Below are positions 22,040 to 31,529 of a DNA stretch of 49,828 nt, piece after piece. A program made the position numbers and the translations under genes. The notes under the pieces were generated by a model, which worked only from the letters and a program-made list of their open reading frames with translations, had not been told where the DNA came from and did not search any database. Source of the stretch: Chara braunii (Eukaryota > Streptophyta > Charophyceae > Charales > Characeae); assembly GCA_003427395.1 (NCBI GenBank), contig BFEA01000397.1, positions 699,657-749,484 on the forward strand, in the 5' to 3' direction. Each line of letters opens with the position of its first letter. The first letter of the stretch is position 1.

Positions 22040-22111
22040 GGCAACGGGAAAAAAACCCAGCACCTACGCAGTGCCGCTCAGGCATGAAACCTACTGAGCT
22101 AGCCGTCGGGA
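22040..22111 (-). mobile_element. tRNA-like sequence, possible SINE head of another family
   Basis: On the minus strand: GGCTAGCTCAGTAGGTTTCA with a perfect box A (22101-22090), then TGCCTGAGCGGCACTGCGTA and a weak box B (GGGTTTTTTCCCG). No tRNA cloverleaf closes. The following minus-strand ~180 bp could be its body. There is no second copy in the window, so this is tentative. Confidence 0.4.
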
Positions 22112-22525
22112 CATGCTATGTGAATTTATCCCTAATATGATGCCAACTGGGTATCTCCCGATGCATCAGGAGACATTGATTACTTTCCAACACACAGGGA
22201 AGGATTGACCTCCTGCCATCCCAACCAGCAAGCAGCAACACCAAAAACCGTAATCAACCCCAAGCTAGGTACTCTTGCTCAATCAATAGAACACAATTAC
22301 CAAAAAGAAACTCATGTGATCGAGCAAGCAATTAGGGTTAGGAAACCTGCTAACCCTTGCCAGACAGAATCCAGTCCCCTCCCCCCGTACCCCACCCCCA
22401 CCCGCGGTAAAACTCGTGTGCCATGGCGACGCAAATCCGCCAGCACCACCAGACTGAGTGTCATCGAAGCAGCCGCCCTTGCTCCCGATGTTGTTGTTGC
22501 TGATGCCGATCTTGCAAGTGTAACA

Positions 22526-22796
22526 GCAATTTCGTCAAAACGAACTTTTTTTTTTTGAACGAAATTGAAAACAAAAAAATCGGCCCAATTTAGGTCGATA
22601 TTTTCAGTTCCTGAGGGTATGGCGTTCTGAAAACGCCCTATCCCTGGATGCAAGCTAAGTCCAGATACATCCAAGGGGTCTGGCCTTTTAAGGATGCCGG
22701 ACCCTCAAAAGCTTGAAATGTTCACCTAAATCGGGCTAATTTACGAGGTTTCAATTTCGTTAAAAAGATAAGATATGTCCGTTTTGACGAAATTGC
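22526..22796. mobile_element. Foldback/MITE element with TGTAACA flanks
   Basis: A 271-bp element whose ends are inverted repeats of GCAATTTCGTCAAAACG. Pairing continues inward with diverged but recognisable arms (ACGAAATTGAAA, GCCCRATTTAGGT, TGAGGGTMYGGC). Directly outside, TGTAACA occurs on both sides (22519-22525 and 22797-22803), a candidate 7-8 bp target-site duplication. The size and short duplication fit a non-autonomous DNA transposon (hAT-like or similar). No transposase is seen. Confidence 0.8.
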
Positions 22797-22823
22797 TGTA
22801 ACAGTTGTGTTGTAGTTATTATA

Positions 22824-22960
22824 TTTTCTCCTGTTGTTGTTGTTGGTGTAGCCATCATCGTTGATGACATTATTGTCATTGTTGTCGTCTTTTCTCCTGT
22901 TGTTGTTGTTGGTGTAGCCATCGTCGTTGATGACATTATTGTCGTTGTTGTTGTCTTTGA
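22824..22960. repeat. 66-bp tandem repeat, two units
   Basis: TTTTCTCCTGTTGTTGTTGT then TGGTGTAGCCATC, GTTGATGACATTATTGTC begins at 22824 and again at 22890, about 94 percent alike. On the minus strand it encodes Thr-rich text in an otherwise uncharacterised frame. Confidence 0.85.
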
Positions 22961-23475
22961 TCCAGTCTTCAGTGTTGTTGTTGTTGTTTGTGGTGTTTCC
23001 ACTGTTATCACTGGGGGGCAACCAATCACCCACCCATCATAAGCCGCCGCTATCTGTGGAGAGGCTGGAAGAAGCTGCCGTTCTTCAGGCCCTCCGTGCA
23101 TGTAACCCTCCTCAAGCGGCGGTTGGCTTTGTACGCGCAACCTTGCCTGCAAAGCTGCGCACAGATCACGCCCTTCGTCGAAAATATTGTAGCAGCGCCA
23201 CATCAGGGTATCCGCTTGTCGCCAATCGATGAACCATCCAGCTGAGGAGACGGCCCCTCCTCCAACGCCCAGATAACATCCAACATGCTTTGCATCATCT
23301 CGTCTTGGCAAGGGACCAGCGCGGCTGCCCCACCATCAGCCACAAGCCAATCCCGTCGCCTTAAGGTCAACGCATCAACGATATTTTGCAAACAGCGACT
23401 CCCTTCCTGAATGGTCAACAGCCATTCAGTCACGCCTTGCTGCAAATCACCAGTTGAAGCGGGCATCTCAAGCAC
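22960..23475 (-). other. Uncharacterised open frames, weak coding candidate
   Basis: Two overlapping minus-strand frames (23475-23203 and 23311-22760) have varied composition (for example VTEWLLTIQEGSRCLQNIVDAL and WRCYNIFDEGRDLCAALQARL), and a single frameshift would join them. I recognise no domain. It might be a decayed host gene or an unrecognised retroelement gag. From 23480 to 24210 no other gene is recognised. Confidence 0.25.
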
Positions 23476-24217
23476 TTAAAGAACGCACCGTCAGCTCACC
23501 GAAAAGTATACGCCTCACACCCATGTGCCGTCTCCTAATATGCCAGGTGGCAAATCCACCATCACCTCGGCGAGATGACCAGGCGGGCACCAGGATCACC
23601 AGAGGCAGGCAGCTATGGTAGCCCCGCCACTGCCCCAGTCTGCAGAGTGCGGCCAAGCCTCGCCGGCCGGTCCACAACGCAGGTTAGCACGTGGCGCTAG
23701 TGCATCTCGACTGCTTGGGCCTCTACAGTCTCGGGTACTGATACGAAGACCCCAAAAAACTCAAGGACTTCTAAAAACCTCTAAAAACATTTAAGAAAAA
23801 GAGAAAGGAAAAAAACGAAATGTCCGGACGGGTGGAAACCTCACCAAACTCGTGTGTGTGATGCACCAGCTTACGTGCATGGACGAGCTCGTGAGCCCCT
23901 TCCTTTTCTTTTAGTTCTTTCTGGATGACGGGGGTCGATCTAATCCAGTTCCAGTTCCAGTTCCTCTACCCGCTCCAGATTGCACTTTCGGCGGATGGGG
24001 GTGTTGGGTCCAAGGTGTCTCGGTCGTGATTTTCGGCCTCTAGCTTTTCACAGGGTTTCTCGTTGATGAGGCCCCAATGCATGGGACACGTCGGCCAATC
24101 TCGACTTTCCGTTTCTGCAATTTTTGGAATTTTCCTTGTATTTTGTTGTACTCTTACGTAGAACTTTGCACGCCTTAGCGAGCGCGCTCCAAATTCTTTC
24201 TCCTCAGGTTTTACAAA

Positions 24218-24366
24218 GGTTTGACAGCCTTGAGATATCATCATCGAGTCGACTGGCCCCATGTAATTCAAAACTAGTTCATTGCATTCACAACTAGGTC
24301 CATCAAGATTCTAACTTGGGTCTGTAATTCAACAGTTCATGCGTACACCCAGCTAGGCTAGGCTCG
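24218..24366 (-). mobile_element. tRNA-derived SINE, near-complete copy
   Basis: The complement begins CGAGCCTAGCCTAGCTGGGT (diverged box A) and continues GAACTGTTGAATTACAGACC, CAAGTTAGAATC (diverged box B). Body and 3' end TGAATTACATGGGGCC, GATGATATCTCAAGGCTGTC match the copy at 26507-26690. In its own orientation it lies just downstream of a poly(A) tract (24406-24387). Confidence 0.75.
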
Positions 24367-24386
24367 TTGGTAATACAAACAACTTC

Positions 24387-24560
24387 TTTTTTTTTTTTTT
24401 TTTTTTAAACCAAGCACTTTATTAAAACTGTTTCAACGAGGCCTGGGACCTCGCAATTCAACCCGGATGAATCATACTGGCAGCATCAGCCAGCTTCGCT
24501 TAAGCTTCAGGTGAGTATTTAAAACTAGGAACAGCTCCGGTCCCAGGGACCTCTGTCCTG
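24387..24560 (-). mobile_element. Retroposed 3' end with AATAAA and poly(A)
   Basis: On the minus strand an mRNA-like 3' end: AATAAA at 24423-24418, then GTGCTTGGTTT and a 20-nt poly(A) (24406-24387). Upstream text (GAGGTCCCTGGGACCGGAGC, GAGGTCCCAGGCCTCG) contains GGTCCC-based inverted repeats. It is either the tail of an unrecognised retroelement or a processed pseudogene 3' UTR; no coding part is seen. Confidence 0.55.
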
Positions 24561-24760
24561 ATATACTCCTCTGAGATACAAACAACTTTTAGCTGACTCA
24601 GATGGCTATTTCAAACTTCACACCCAAATTTGCAAAACAATTTCAAAAAGGAAATAAACAACACTTCTCTAGGGCACTCTAAAAAACCTGCTGCTGCAAA
24701 AAAAAAAAGAAAAAAAAAAACCTGCTGGCAGCTGCGGGAAACAAACTAATACAACCACCA

Positions 24761-24766
24761 TGAACA

Positions 24767-24800
<34 letters not shown>

Positions 24801-24911
24801 TTGGAGCATTTCTCGATTTATGCGTGTCATCCTTGTGCAGGGGCCATGCTAATCTTCCTTCTCTGTATCGTTCCAATTTTTTAATGCCGGATGTCCCAAA
24901 GGGCTGAACAC
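24761..24911 (-). pseudogene. U6 snRNA retropseudogene with poly(A) and 7-bp TSD
   Basis: The minus strand from 24904 to 24799 is U6-like over its whole length: GCCCTTTGGGACATCCGG, AAATTGGAACGATACAGAGA, AGATTAGCATGGCCCCTG, AAGGATGACACGCATAAATC, GAGAAATGCTCCAAAT. A GAAG duplication after ACAGAGAAG is the main internal defect. It is followed by poly(A) of about 29 (plus-strand T run, 24770-24798). TGAACAC flanks both sides (24761-24767 and 24905-24911), a target-site duplication. U6 is not normally polyadenylated, so LINE-mediated priming is implied. Confidence 0.9.
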
Positions 24912-24919
24912 TCTTTTTA

Positions 24920-25880
24920 CAAACACGCACAAAGCAACTTGGCTATTTGCAAAATTTAAAAAGCAATGATCACCGACATTAAAAAAAAAAAAAAAAAACC
25001 TAAAAAAAATCACAATGCTGAGATGAAGACCCCCTTCACGCCTCCAACCATCAATTACAACAAAAATAAAATAACATGAAATAAAATAACAAGAGTAGCT
25101 CTGTGCCCTCACTCGTCTCTGTGCCAGCCCAAATGACCACCCACTATACACTCTACTCTATCCTATGCCACACTGGGTCATGCCACAGAGGTCCATGCTG
25201 CTTCCACTCCTGCTGATGACAGCGTGAAGCATTTATCATGCTGCAACTCCTCCTCTATGTCCACTAGTTGAGTACACACCAACTCTTTCCTTCTTCATGA
25301 TGATCCTCTTTGCCAATCATCTCCCTGTCGACAACCGCCATCTTCCTTCTTGGTGCCACACAGCTATGGTGCCGGTCTTCTTCCCCAAAAGTGCCCAACC
25401 TCCTATCATAATGGTGCAAGTCTTCTTCCCCAGTCATGGCGGCTGCTGGTCTGATGCCATACACTGCCCTGCTGCGCCTCCCCACGACCACCAATTGCGA
25501 CTGGAGGCATCCTTCTCTCTCAGCCCAGCTACGACTGGCATAGATCTGTTGCCAGGCAGTGGCTCCTCCACTTCTCGGCCCCTCCCTCCTCTTTCCTTTC
25601 ACAACCCGCCCCCCCCCCCCCCCCCCCCCCCCCCCTCGTACACATACCGCTGCCTGATTGGAGAGCAGCTGCAACATCCCAAGACCAACAACCAAGCTCC
25701 GGCAGCGGCTGTGCAGCAGAGGTGTCAACACAACAATGCCCTATACATACCCAGCACCGGAATCTACAATTGCAGAGAGACAAGGCCAATGCCGGACAGC
25801 AACAGGGTGGCAGACTCAAAAAAGTCTATGAATGTGCATCTTGCACCCCGATGGCCGGAAGCCGGAAGATAGCATATTCC
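24920..25880. other. Region without recognisable gene; C27 homopolymer
   Basis: Open frames on both strands (25264-25731 minus, 25297-25872 plus) overlap a run of about 27 C (25609-25635). Neither shows a known domain. An A18 run lies at 24980-24998. Confidence 0.5.
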
Positions 25881-25884
25881 CCTC

Positions 25885-26002
25885 CGGAATGGGTTCTGTA
25901 GTGCACAGAGAAGGCCTAGCCTGAATTCGCCAGCAAAGAACAAAGGGTGGAGGTGGGGAATTCAGGCTAGGCCTTCTCTGTGGACTCCAGAAACCCATTC
26001 CG
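25885..26002. repeat. Hairpin with ~44-bp arms and duplicated loop sequence
   Basis: The arms 25885-25928 (CGGAATGGGTTCTG ... GGCCTAGCCTGAATTC) and 25958-26002 pair almost completely, with a few mismatches in the outer third. The inner 25 bases are perfect. The loop contains GAACAAAGGGTGGAGGTGGG, repeated in direct order just outside at 26015-26034. Confidence 0.9.
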
Positions 26003-26274
26003 TGACGATTTGCAGAACAAAGGGTGGAGGTGGGGAAAAGGAGGCGTGGTTGCCTGCAGAGACTGGGGCGTAAAAAAGCCGCGTGATCAGAAGGGACAGC
26101 ATCAGCCACGGGTCCCACGGATACTATCACTTTTGGTGTCTAGTCATGTAGGCAGCCACTTTGAGCTGCAGAATGGGTCTTCTTGTCGGGCATGTCGTAC
26201 CGTAGAAAATATCTGCAGCCTACTGTCATACTAGTATTACCTAAATGTCTGTACAAACATTCATCTGTGACAGT

Positions 26275-26475
26275 GGGGAAGCTGGACCCGATTTCAAGCA
26301 GGTGCTGCTCCCCACCACAGATGGAGCCTCCGGGGAATGCTACAGTCTTCCCCCATTATAGCTGGATCTAGACTGAAAGGTGCTTCAAATACAGCTATAA
26401 TGACCGTACGTTGTATTCGGGGGAAGAAGGTAGTGGTATCTGCCACTGTCAGCAACCCTAGCACTTCCGCGGGTG

Positions 26476-26506
<31 letters not shown>
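26275..26506 (+). mobile_element. 5'-truncated LINE-family 3' tail (copy D)
   Basis: Carries GCTGGACCCGATTTCAAGC (26281-26299, one arm base changed), the GCTCC...GGAGC hairpin (26307-26327), and a tail ending GGGTGTCTT plus poly(A)27 (26480-26506), as in LINE-3 (GGGTGTTTTCTT plus poly(A)). Between them lies ~150 bp of family-variable sequence. A complete SINE starts immediately after the poly(A). Confidence 0.7.
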
Positions 26507-26690
26507 CGAGCCTAGCTCAGTTGGTACACCCCCGAACTGTTGAAATACAGAGCCAAGTTCGAATCCAGATACAATGAGATGCCCAAAATACCATACATTC
26601 TGAATTACCTAGGGCCGTTCAGCTTGAACGATGATATCTCACGGCCGTCCTCTAAAAAAAAAAGAACAAAAAAAAAAAAAAAAACTTCAA
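26507..26690 (+). mobile_element. tRNA-derived SINE, complete copy
   Basis: A perfect box A TAGCTCAGTTGG (26513-26524) and perfect box B GTTCGAATC (26557-26565) lie at tRNA-like spacing, followed by a ~90 bp body (CTGAATTACCTAGGGCCGTT, GATGATATCTCACGGCCGTC) and an A-rich tail (26655-26684). Four other pieces of the same family occur at 2711, 8136, 21576 and 24218. It is transcribed by Pol III in this class of element; mobility would depend on a LINE partner. It directly abuts the poly(A) of a LINE tail. Confidence 0.85.
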
Positions 26691-26699
26691 AAAAGGAAA

Positions 26700-27150
26700 A
26701 AAAGACATAGATCTGTTGGCTGAAGCACCTCCTTCCTCCATCTAGTGAAACTCACCACTAGCACCCCCGCACTCTGTTTGTCAAACTTTCTCCAACCAAG
26801 ACAACCTCGACTCTTCCCCGCCTAATCATGGTCTGCTAATCAGCCAGTAGGCACTGCCTTGTGGAGACTTCCGGTGCCTGCCGCCTTGACCTGCCGGGTC
26901 CCCAACAGCCAGTCCGGCCCCAATCCCTGGCCTGACCAGGTTTCACCCCTTTGGTCCTGAGCGCAGAATCTACCAGCCAGCTGGTTTCAGCTGGGAGAAC
27001 CTAGGGTCCTCATAGCGCCTCTGGGTCCGCATGAGCTCTAGTACTTGGTCCACATGGTCCAATGTCCAGCTCCGCAGTAGCCATGCAAAACGCTGATGGC
27101 ATCGATACTGATACTCACAAACAGACTCACAGTGACATCCAATCCAATCA
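26700..27150. other. Region without recognisable gene
   Basis: Low-copy DNA with no coding signal or repeat that I can name. Confidence 0.4.
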
Positions 27151-27303
27151 GCCTCCCACTGCCGGCATTGTCTCTGAGATGTAATGTCTTAATACAGGGA
27201 GGGCTAGGAGTTGTTCTAGGATTAGGAGGCCAGATTTGCCGATATAGCATACTACCATCATCAGTAGTATCACCATCTCATAGTCTTTATAGAATCAGCA
27301 GAA

Positions 27304-27336
<33 letters not shown>

Positions 27337-27472
27337 ATGAGGGATGCTGAGGCCGGTTCTCAGCATGATTGGTTCGGTTAGTCCGGGTAGACTGTGAGGA
27401 CCAGGTCCCCGGCCTCAATCTTCTTATTGGTTATGTCAGCCTTGGGCACTGGGGCCGCTTAGAAAAAAAAAA
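27150..27472 (+). mobile_element. Poly(A)-tailed repeat family E, copy 1
   Basis: GTAATGTCTTAATACAGGGA then GGGCTAGGAGTTGTTCTAGG, a (CAT)n tract (27306-27337), GGTTCTCAGCATG, GACTGTGAGGACC, CCCGGCCTC and A10 (27463-27472). The complement of 49073-49360 matches this segment block by block, including a (GAT)n tract at the same place. A third piece lies at 49680-49828. No ORF was identified; a LINE or SINE tail of unknown type. Confidence 0.7.
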
Positions 27473-27690
27473 GGTCAGCCGGAGTCCTCGGTTGTCGTAG
27501 GTAATCAGAAACTCATCATGATAGCAAGGGTGACTATGTGGTGGATATAGGATAGTCACACTTGGCAGAACCATATCCTTGCAAACATACGCATACACTT
27601 CAAAGTCCCTGAGGCTCTGCTTTGTAGACAGGTCAGTCAGAGTTCTTGGTCACCGTAGGTAATCGGCAGCTAACTCATCATAGAAAAGGC
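27473..27690. repeat. ~158-bp tandem duplication
   Basis: GGTCAGCCGGAGTCCTCGGT, CGTAGGTAATCAGAAACTCATC (27473 on) recurs as GGTCAGTCAGAGTTCTTGGT, CGTAGGTAATCGGCAGC (27631 on). It directly follows the poly(A) of family E. From 27700 to 28210 no gene is recognised. Confidence 0.65.
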
Positions 27691-28219
27691 GATGCACAAG
27701 TCACTCAATGTCCTACCATTGCTCAGAAGTCAATAGGCCACCACTGGTTGACAAGGTGCCAAGGTGGATGATACAACCAGGGGCCACCAGCAGGTGGATG
27801 GGGTAAAGGGAGCACATGACCCATTCAACAAAAGCCTTAGGCCCCACAGCATAATGCAACCTGTGAGCTTCCTACCCTCATAGATACAGTCCTCCACCCT
27901 TCCATTTGTCCTCTCCTCCTCATAACTTGAAAGCTGTCCTAAGGGTTGAAGAAAGTTGTCCTTGTGGCAGGCTTTCAGAATAACCATGGTGAATGAATGT
28001 GAACGACATGACGTCCGCGAGCTATTCACTCACCTCACCCTTGAATCTGGTTGTCAGTGATTGCTCACACATTAGCTTCCCTAAGCAGGAGAGTCTTAAG
28101 TTATCAAGATTCTTCCCACCCCTAGCTTTCACAATCCGCATCACCGCTGTTCCCGTTGCCTCACAGTTGTGTTTTGCATCCTCAAGTTCCTTGAGCGAAC
28201 ACTTGCAGTTCTTGCATGC

Positions 28220-28395
28220 ACCGAGCTGCTTCTTCTTTTTGTTCTTTTTTTTTTTTTTTCACTAATTAGATGACGAGAACTTCTTTTTGTTCTTCTGTTT
28301 TCCAATGGAAGAAAAAATTGGACCCTTTCTCGATCTATGCATGTCATCCTTCCACAGGGGCCATCCTAGTCTTCCATGTATCGACCGAGCTGCTT
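28220..28395 (-). pseudogene. Chimeric U6 retrocopy with 12-bp TSD
   Basis: The minus strand from 28383 to 28313 holds 5'-truncated U6: CGATACATGGAAGACTAGGA, TGGCCCCTGTGGAAGGATGA, CATGCATAGATCGAGAAAGG, GTCCAATTTTTTC, including the Pol III T-run. It is fused to ~45 bp of unrelated sequence and A-rich runs (down to 28232). ACCGAGCTGCTT flanks the whole insert (28220-28231 and 28384-28395). The fusion plus duplication implies template switching during retroposition. Confidence 0.8.
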
Positions 28396-28416
28396 TTCCA
28401 AACATCGCTGCCATTC

Positions 28417-28420
<4 letters not shown>

Positions 28421-28500
<80 letters not shown>

Positions 28501-28501
28501 N

Positions 28502-28540
<39 letters not shown>
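28421..28540. repeat. (CT)n microsatellite
   Basis: About 118 bp of CT with one unresolved base at 28501. The Ser-Leu and Glu-Arg frames crossing it are artefacts. Confidence 0.95.
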
Positions 28541-28541
<1 letters not shown>

Positions 28542-28579
28542 CTTGTATTTCTGAAAGTTCTCCGCCTGTGGTACGCCAT

Positions 28580-30204
28580 TCATCCTATGTATCTGGGAAC
28601 TTTGAACTTGGACTCGTCAACAACTGCTGCCATTTCTGCCTTCACTATTCGCAGCTCAGCCCGCAGGGTCTGAACCTGGTCTGCATATTGTCTATCCATT
28701 ATCTGATGCTCTTTCCTCAGTTCGTCAAGCGCTTTCCTGCATTTCATATCATGCTCTTCTCTCATTTCATAAAGCGTTCTCCTCCATTTGATCTCCACGT
28801 TAGCTGCCTGTTGCATGATTCTCTCTTCAATTTTCTTCTCTAACTCTAGCTCAGAAAAGACTGCCTCATTTTCCAACTCATTGCTTTTGTTGATTGACCA
28901 GGGGGATGCGGCTTCATCAAGACCAGCAGTCGGCATGCGCATGCAGACCCTTTTTGCACACAAAGACTTCCTCTGTCTCTGCTCTGAGACTCCTGCTTTC
29001 TCCTTTTCTCCTCTTGTCATCATCTTCAGTACAGAGAAATGCCCGTTATCTCTGAACACAATGATATCGGCGTTTTTGCCGGGACTCATGCCCAATATAC
29101 CTTCTTCACCCAATCAACAGAAATAGGACGACAAGAGCTGATAGTTCGAGTCGCTCCAAACCCTGATCTCTCCCTTATCAGAAGAAGTAAAAATGTACGG
29201 CGCGCGCAGATGGAAGAAGACTCTCCTTCGAATTCGCAACTTTTCAGCTTGGCTACGCGAACTCCCCTCTCGTAGTCCCAGACCCAGACACTGTCTCCAT
29301 CCTGAAATGTCTTTGTGTTCTGACGTGATATCAAACGTGGTTTCTGGAGTTGGCTGCTAAATTCGATGCTTCTAACAAATGTCACTTCTGCGTCTTCAAG
29401 GGTTTGGATAACAGACCTTTTCTCAATATCCCATATCTTGATCTCGTTCTTAGACGTCGCAGTTGCAAAGACATTTGAACTCGTTGGGTGGAATTTCACA
29501 AGCAAGTGCCATCTAGAACCGTCTCCAAATGTGATCTTCTTCCATTCCCTGTCCCAGTCCCACATAACGAGGTGGAAGTCGAAGGCGGCCAATATATAGG
29601 ACAAGCTGTGATGGACTTCCACCCCCCTCAGGCATTTATAATTCGATAAATTCAGTATTTTAATTTACTGTAAACTGGATCCTTCGATTGCAAACACGAC
29701 GACATTTCTCGTGTCCCACACAGCAATCCAGTCTTTCTGTACTACGAATTTAGCGGCGCACATGTTCTCGATCAAGTCGAAGATCACAAAGTAAAAGTCG
29801 CTGCGGGTGCCATATGGGATAGACATTTGCCAGGAGGCGACAAGCGTCCCATCCTCATGGTTCCATACATGAAGTGATCTCTTATAAGGTGCACAGAGAA
29901 TCCATGGCTCTCGCGGGTGTACATCAATCCAGGTAACCCCGTTTATGCAATTCTCGGAAGGGTGAGACGCCCTCCACCCAAATTCGCAGTGCAGTTTGAC
30001 GTCTGTTTCGTCTCCACAATTTCCCATTTTTTTCACCGCAGTCCACGGAGCTACCTTGAACGGGCAGACCATGGGGGAGGTACCCTCAACGGTTTCACCT
30101 GCGCACTTACGGGCTTCCATGCCAAAACGATCGCACCGGTGAGCAAAGATTGCATGCGTAGTCAACGGGCAGTGCGGCCAGAGAGCGAAACTGATCACAC
30201 ACAA
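28580..30204 (-). pseudogene. WD40-repeat plus coiled-coil gene, probable pseudogene
   Basis: Three minus-strand pieces. (1) 30204-29669 ends with WD40 text: VTWIDVHPREPWILCA, SLHVWNHEDGTLVASW, IAVWDTRNVVVF. (2) 29626-29086: LVMWDWDREWKKI, VKFHPTSSNVFATA, EIKIWDIEK, SVWVWDYERGVRVAKL. (3) 29113-28580: GMSPGKNADIIVF, then a coiled coil (ELELEKKIEERI, LRKEHQIMDRQYADQ) to a stop. Pieces 1 and 2 can be joined in frame by removing a GT-AG interval of 42 nt (29668-29627), which is very short for a plant intron. Pieces 2 and 3 overlap in different frames, so a frameshift lies near 29100. The HPTEPW-type repeats recall coatomer-beta'-like WD40 families (my impression only). No start codon context or promoter is evident; the 5' end runs toward the GA tract and gap. 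A related exon scrap sits at 9950-10127. Confidence 0.65.
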
Positions 30205-30427
30205 ATCAGGCTCAAGGAGTGTTTACAGGTGCATCCACGGCCTATTGGGTTCAGACAGTCTCAGATCCCAGTTGCAACCCACGGCACATATGCAGGAATG
30301 CCAGCCTTTCGCCCAAGTCAAGAGGAGGCAGGCAGGGCCCGTCAACATAATATATGCCAGCTTCCTATTCCCAGTCTACACATTTGCCGGAGCGCTCCTG
30401 TGGTTAACAGCGCCCAAAAAGAGGGGG

Positions 30428-30428
30428 G

Positions 30429-30515
<87 letters not shown>

Positions 30516-30860
30516 NNNNNNNNNNNNNNNNNNNNNNNNNNNNNNNNNNNNNNNNNNNNNNNNNNNNNNNNNNNNNNNNNNNNNNNNNNNNNNNNNNNNN
30601 NNNNNNNNNNNNNNNNNNNNNNNNNNNNNNNNNNNNNNNNNNNNNNNNNNNNNNNNNNNNNNNNNNNNNNNNNNNNNNNNNNNNNNNNNNNNNNNNNNNN
30701 NNNNNNNNNNNNNNNNNNNNNNNNNNNNNNNNNNNNNNNNNNNNNNNNNNNNNNNNNNNNNNNNNNNNNNNNNNNNNNNNNNNNNNNNNNNNNNNNNNNN
30801 NNNNNNNNNNNNNNNNNNNNNNNNNNNNNNNNNNNNNNNNNNNNNNNNNNNNNNNNNNNN
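30428..30860. repeat. (GA)n tract followed by assembly gap
   Basis: About 88 bp of GA leads into 345 unresolved bases (30516-30860). The sequence resumes inside LINE-2 ORF1, so the missing DNA includes the LINE-2 5' part. The true gap length may differ from the N count. Confidence 0.95.
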
Positions 30861-31477
30861 ACTTGCCTATCAGTGCCAGCCTGCAGGAGGATGATTTAAC
30901 ATACCCCTCCCTTACTCCCGCACTTGGTATTGATTCTGAGCTCACAAGCAAGCGGCAAAGGCTGAAGCATCGTTTGGCTAAGGGGCAAGGGGTTTTGTCT
31001 CCGATGAAAGTAGGAATAGCAATACTGCCAGTCAGATCTCAAGGGGGATCATGGGAGGCAGGGTTATCCCAACTCCCAGAAGCGGTTTATGGCGAAGTAA
31101 CTGTTCTGGGTACCTCATCGCCTCTCTTCCCTCCCTCCACTGCTTCTGCACTTGTGTCCGGTCAACCATGTTTACAGGAGGAAGTGGTGGATTTCGTTAA
31201 GGCAAATTTCTCTGGGGTATTGACAATTCTATCCGTCACTGAAGGGGAGCAGAGAGTGGTTGACTGGGATATATATTTGAAATATGATGTTAGTAAGAAC
31301 TCAGATCTCAGATGGTTCAATCAGGAATCCCTGAGTGAGTTGCAACTCCTCAAAGTCAAGGCAAACAACTTCTGGTCAGAAACTGACGTAGGCACTCTTT
31401 TGGTTAGATTGTTGGGACATAAGACCCTTGTCAAGGGGGGCCTGTTGGATTCTGGCCAATGGCAGAGATGGTCCTAA
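30861..31477 (+). pseudogene. LINE-2 ORF1, C-terminal part
   Basis: Open from the gap to a stop at 31475-31477 (about 205 codons seen). The first part is Pro/Ser-rich and low in structure. The last ~90 residues (DFVKANFSGV, WDIYLKYDVSKN, LQLLKVKANNFWSE, LLGHKTLVKGGLL) match the ORF1 C-termini of LINE-1 and LINE-3, which marks a conserved domain unlike a zinc knuckle. It ends 52 bp before the ORF2 ATG. The N-terminus and any zinc knuckle are lost in the gap. The visible portion has no internal stop. Confidence 0.75.
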
Positions 31478-31529
31478 GCTCTCACTCTCCCAACCCTAGA
31501 TTCTGCATAGTGCTTTTAATTATAATTAT

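Larger units (their letters stand above)
21486..22225. repeat. Direct repeat pair 700 bp apart
   Basis: CATTGATTACGTCCCCACTC then AAGGGAAGGATT...GACCTCCTGCC (21487-21540) recurs in diverged form at 22173-22215 (CATTGATTACTTTCCAACAC, AGGGAAGGATTGACCTCCTG). Between them lie a SINE fragment and unassigned DNA. The origin is unclear. Confidence 0.55.

Noticed and set aside
24799-24904. Functional U6 gene
   Set aside because: It has an internal GAAG duplication, a poly(A) tail, a target-site duplication and no recognisable upstream sequence element or TATA box at the normal plant spacing.
26507-26575. Functional tRNA gene
   Set aside because: Boxes A and B are perfect but no acceptor or anticodon stem pairs, and the sequence continues into a SINE body with an A-rich tail.
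29917-31477. Apparent long ORFs crossing the assembly gap
   Set aside because: They run through the N block. Only the part after 30860 in one frame (LINE-2 ORF1) is supported by homology within the window.
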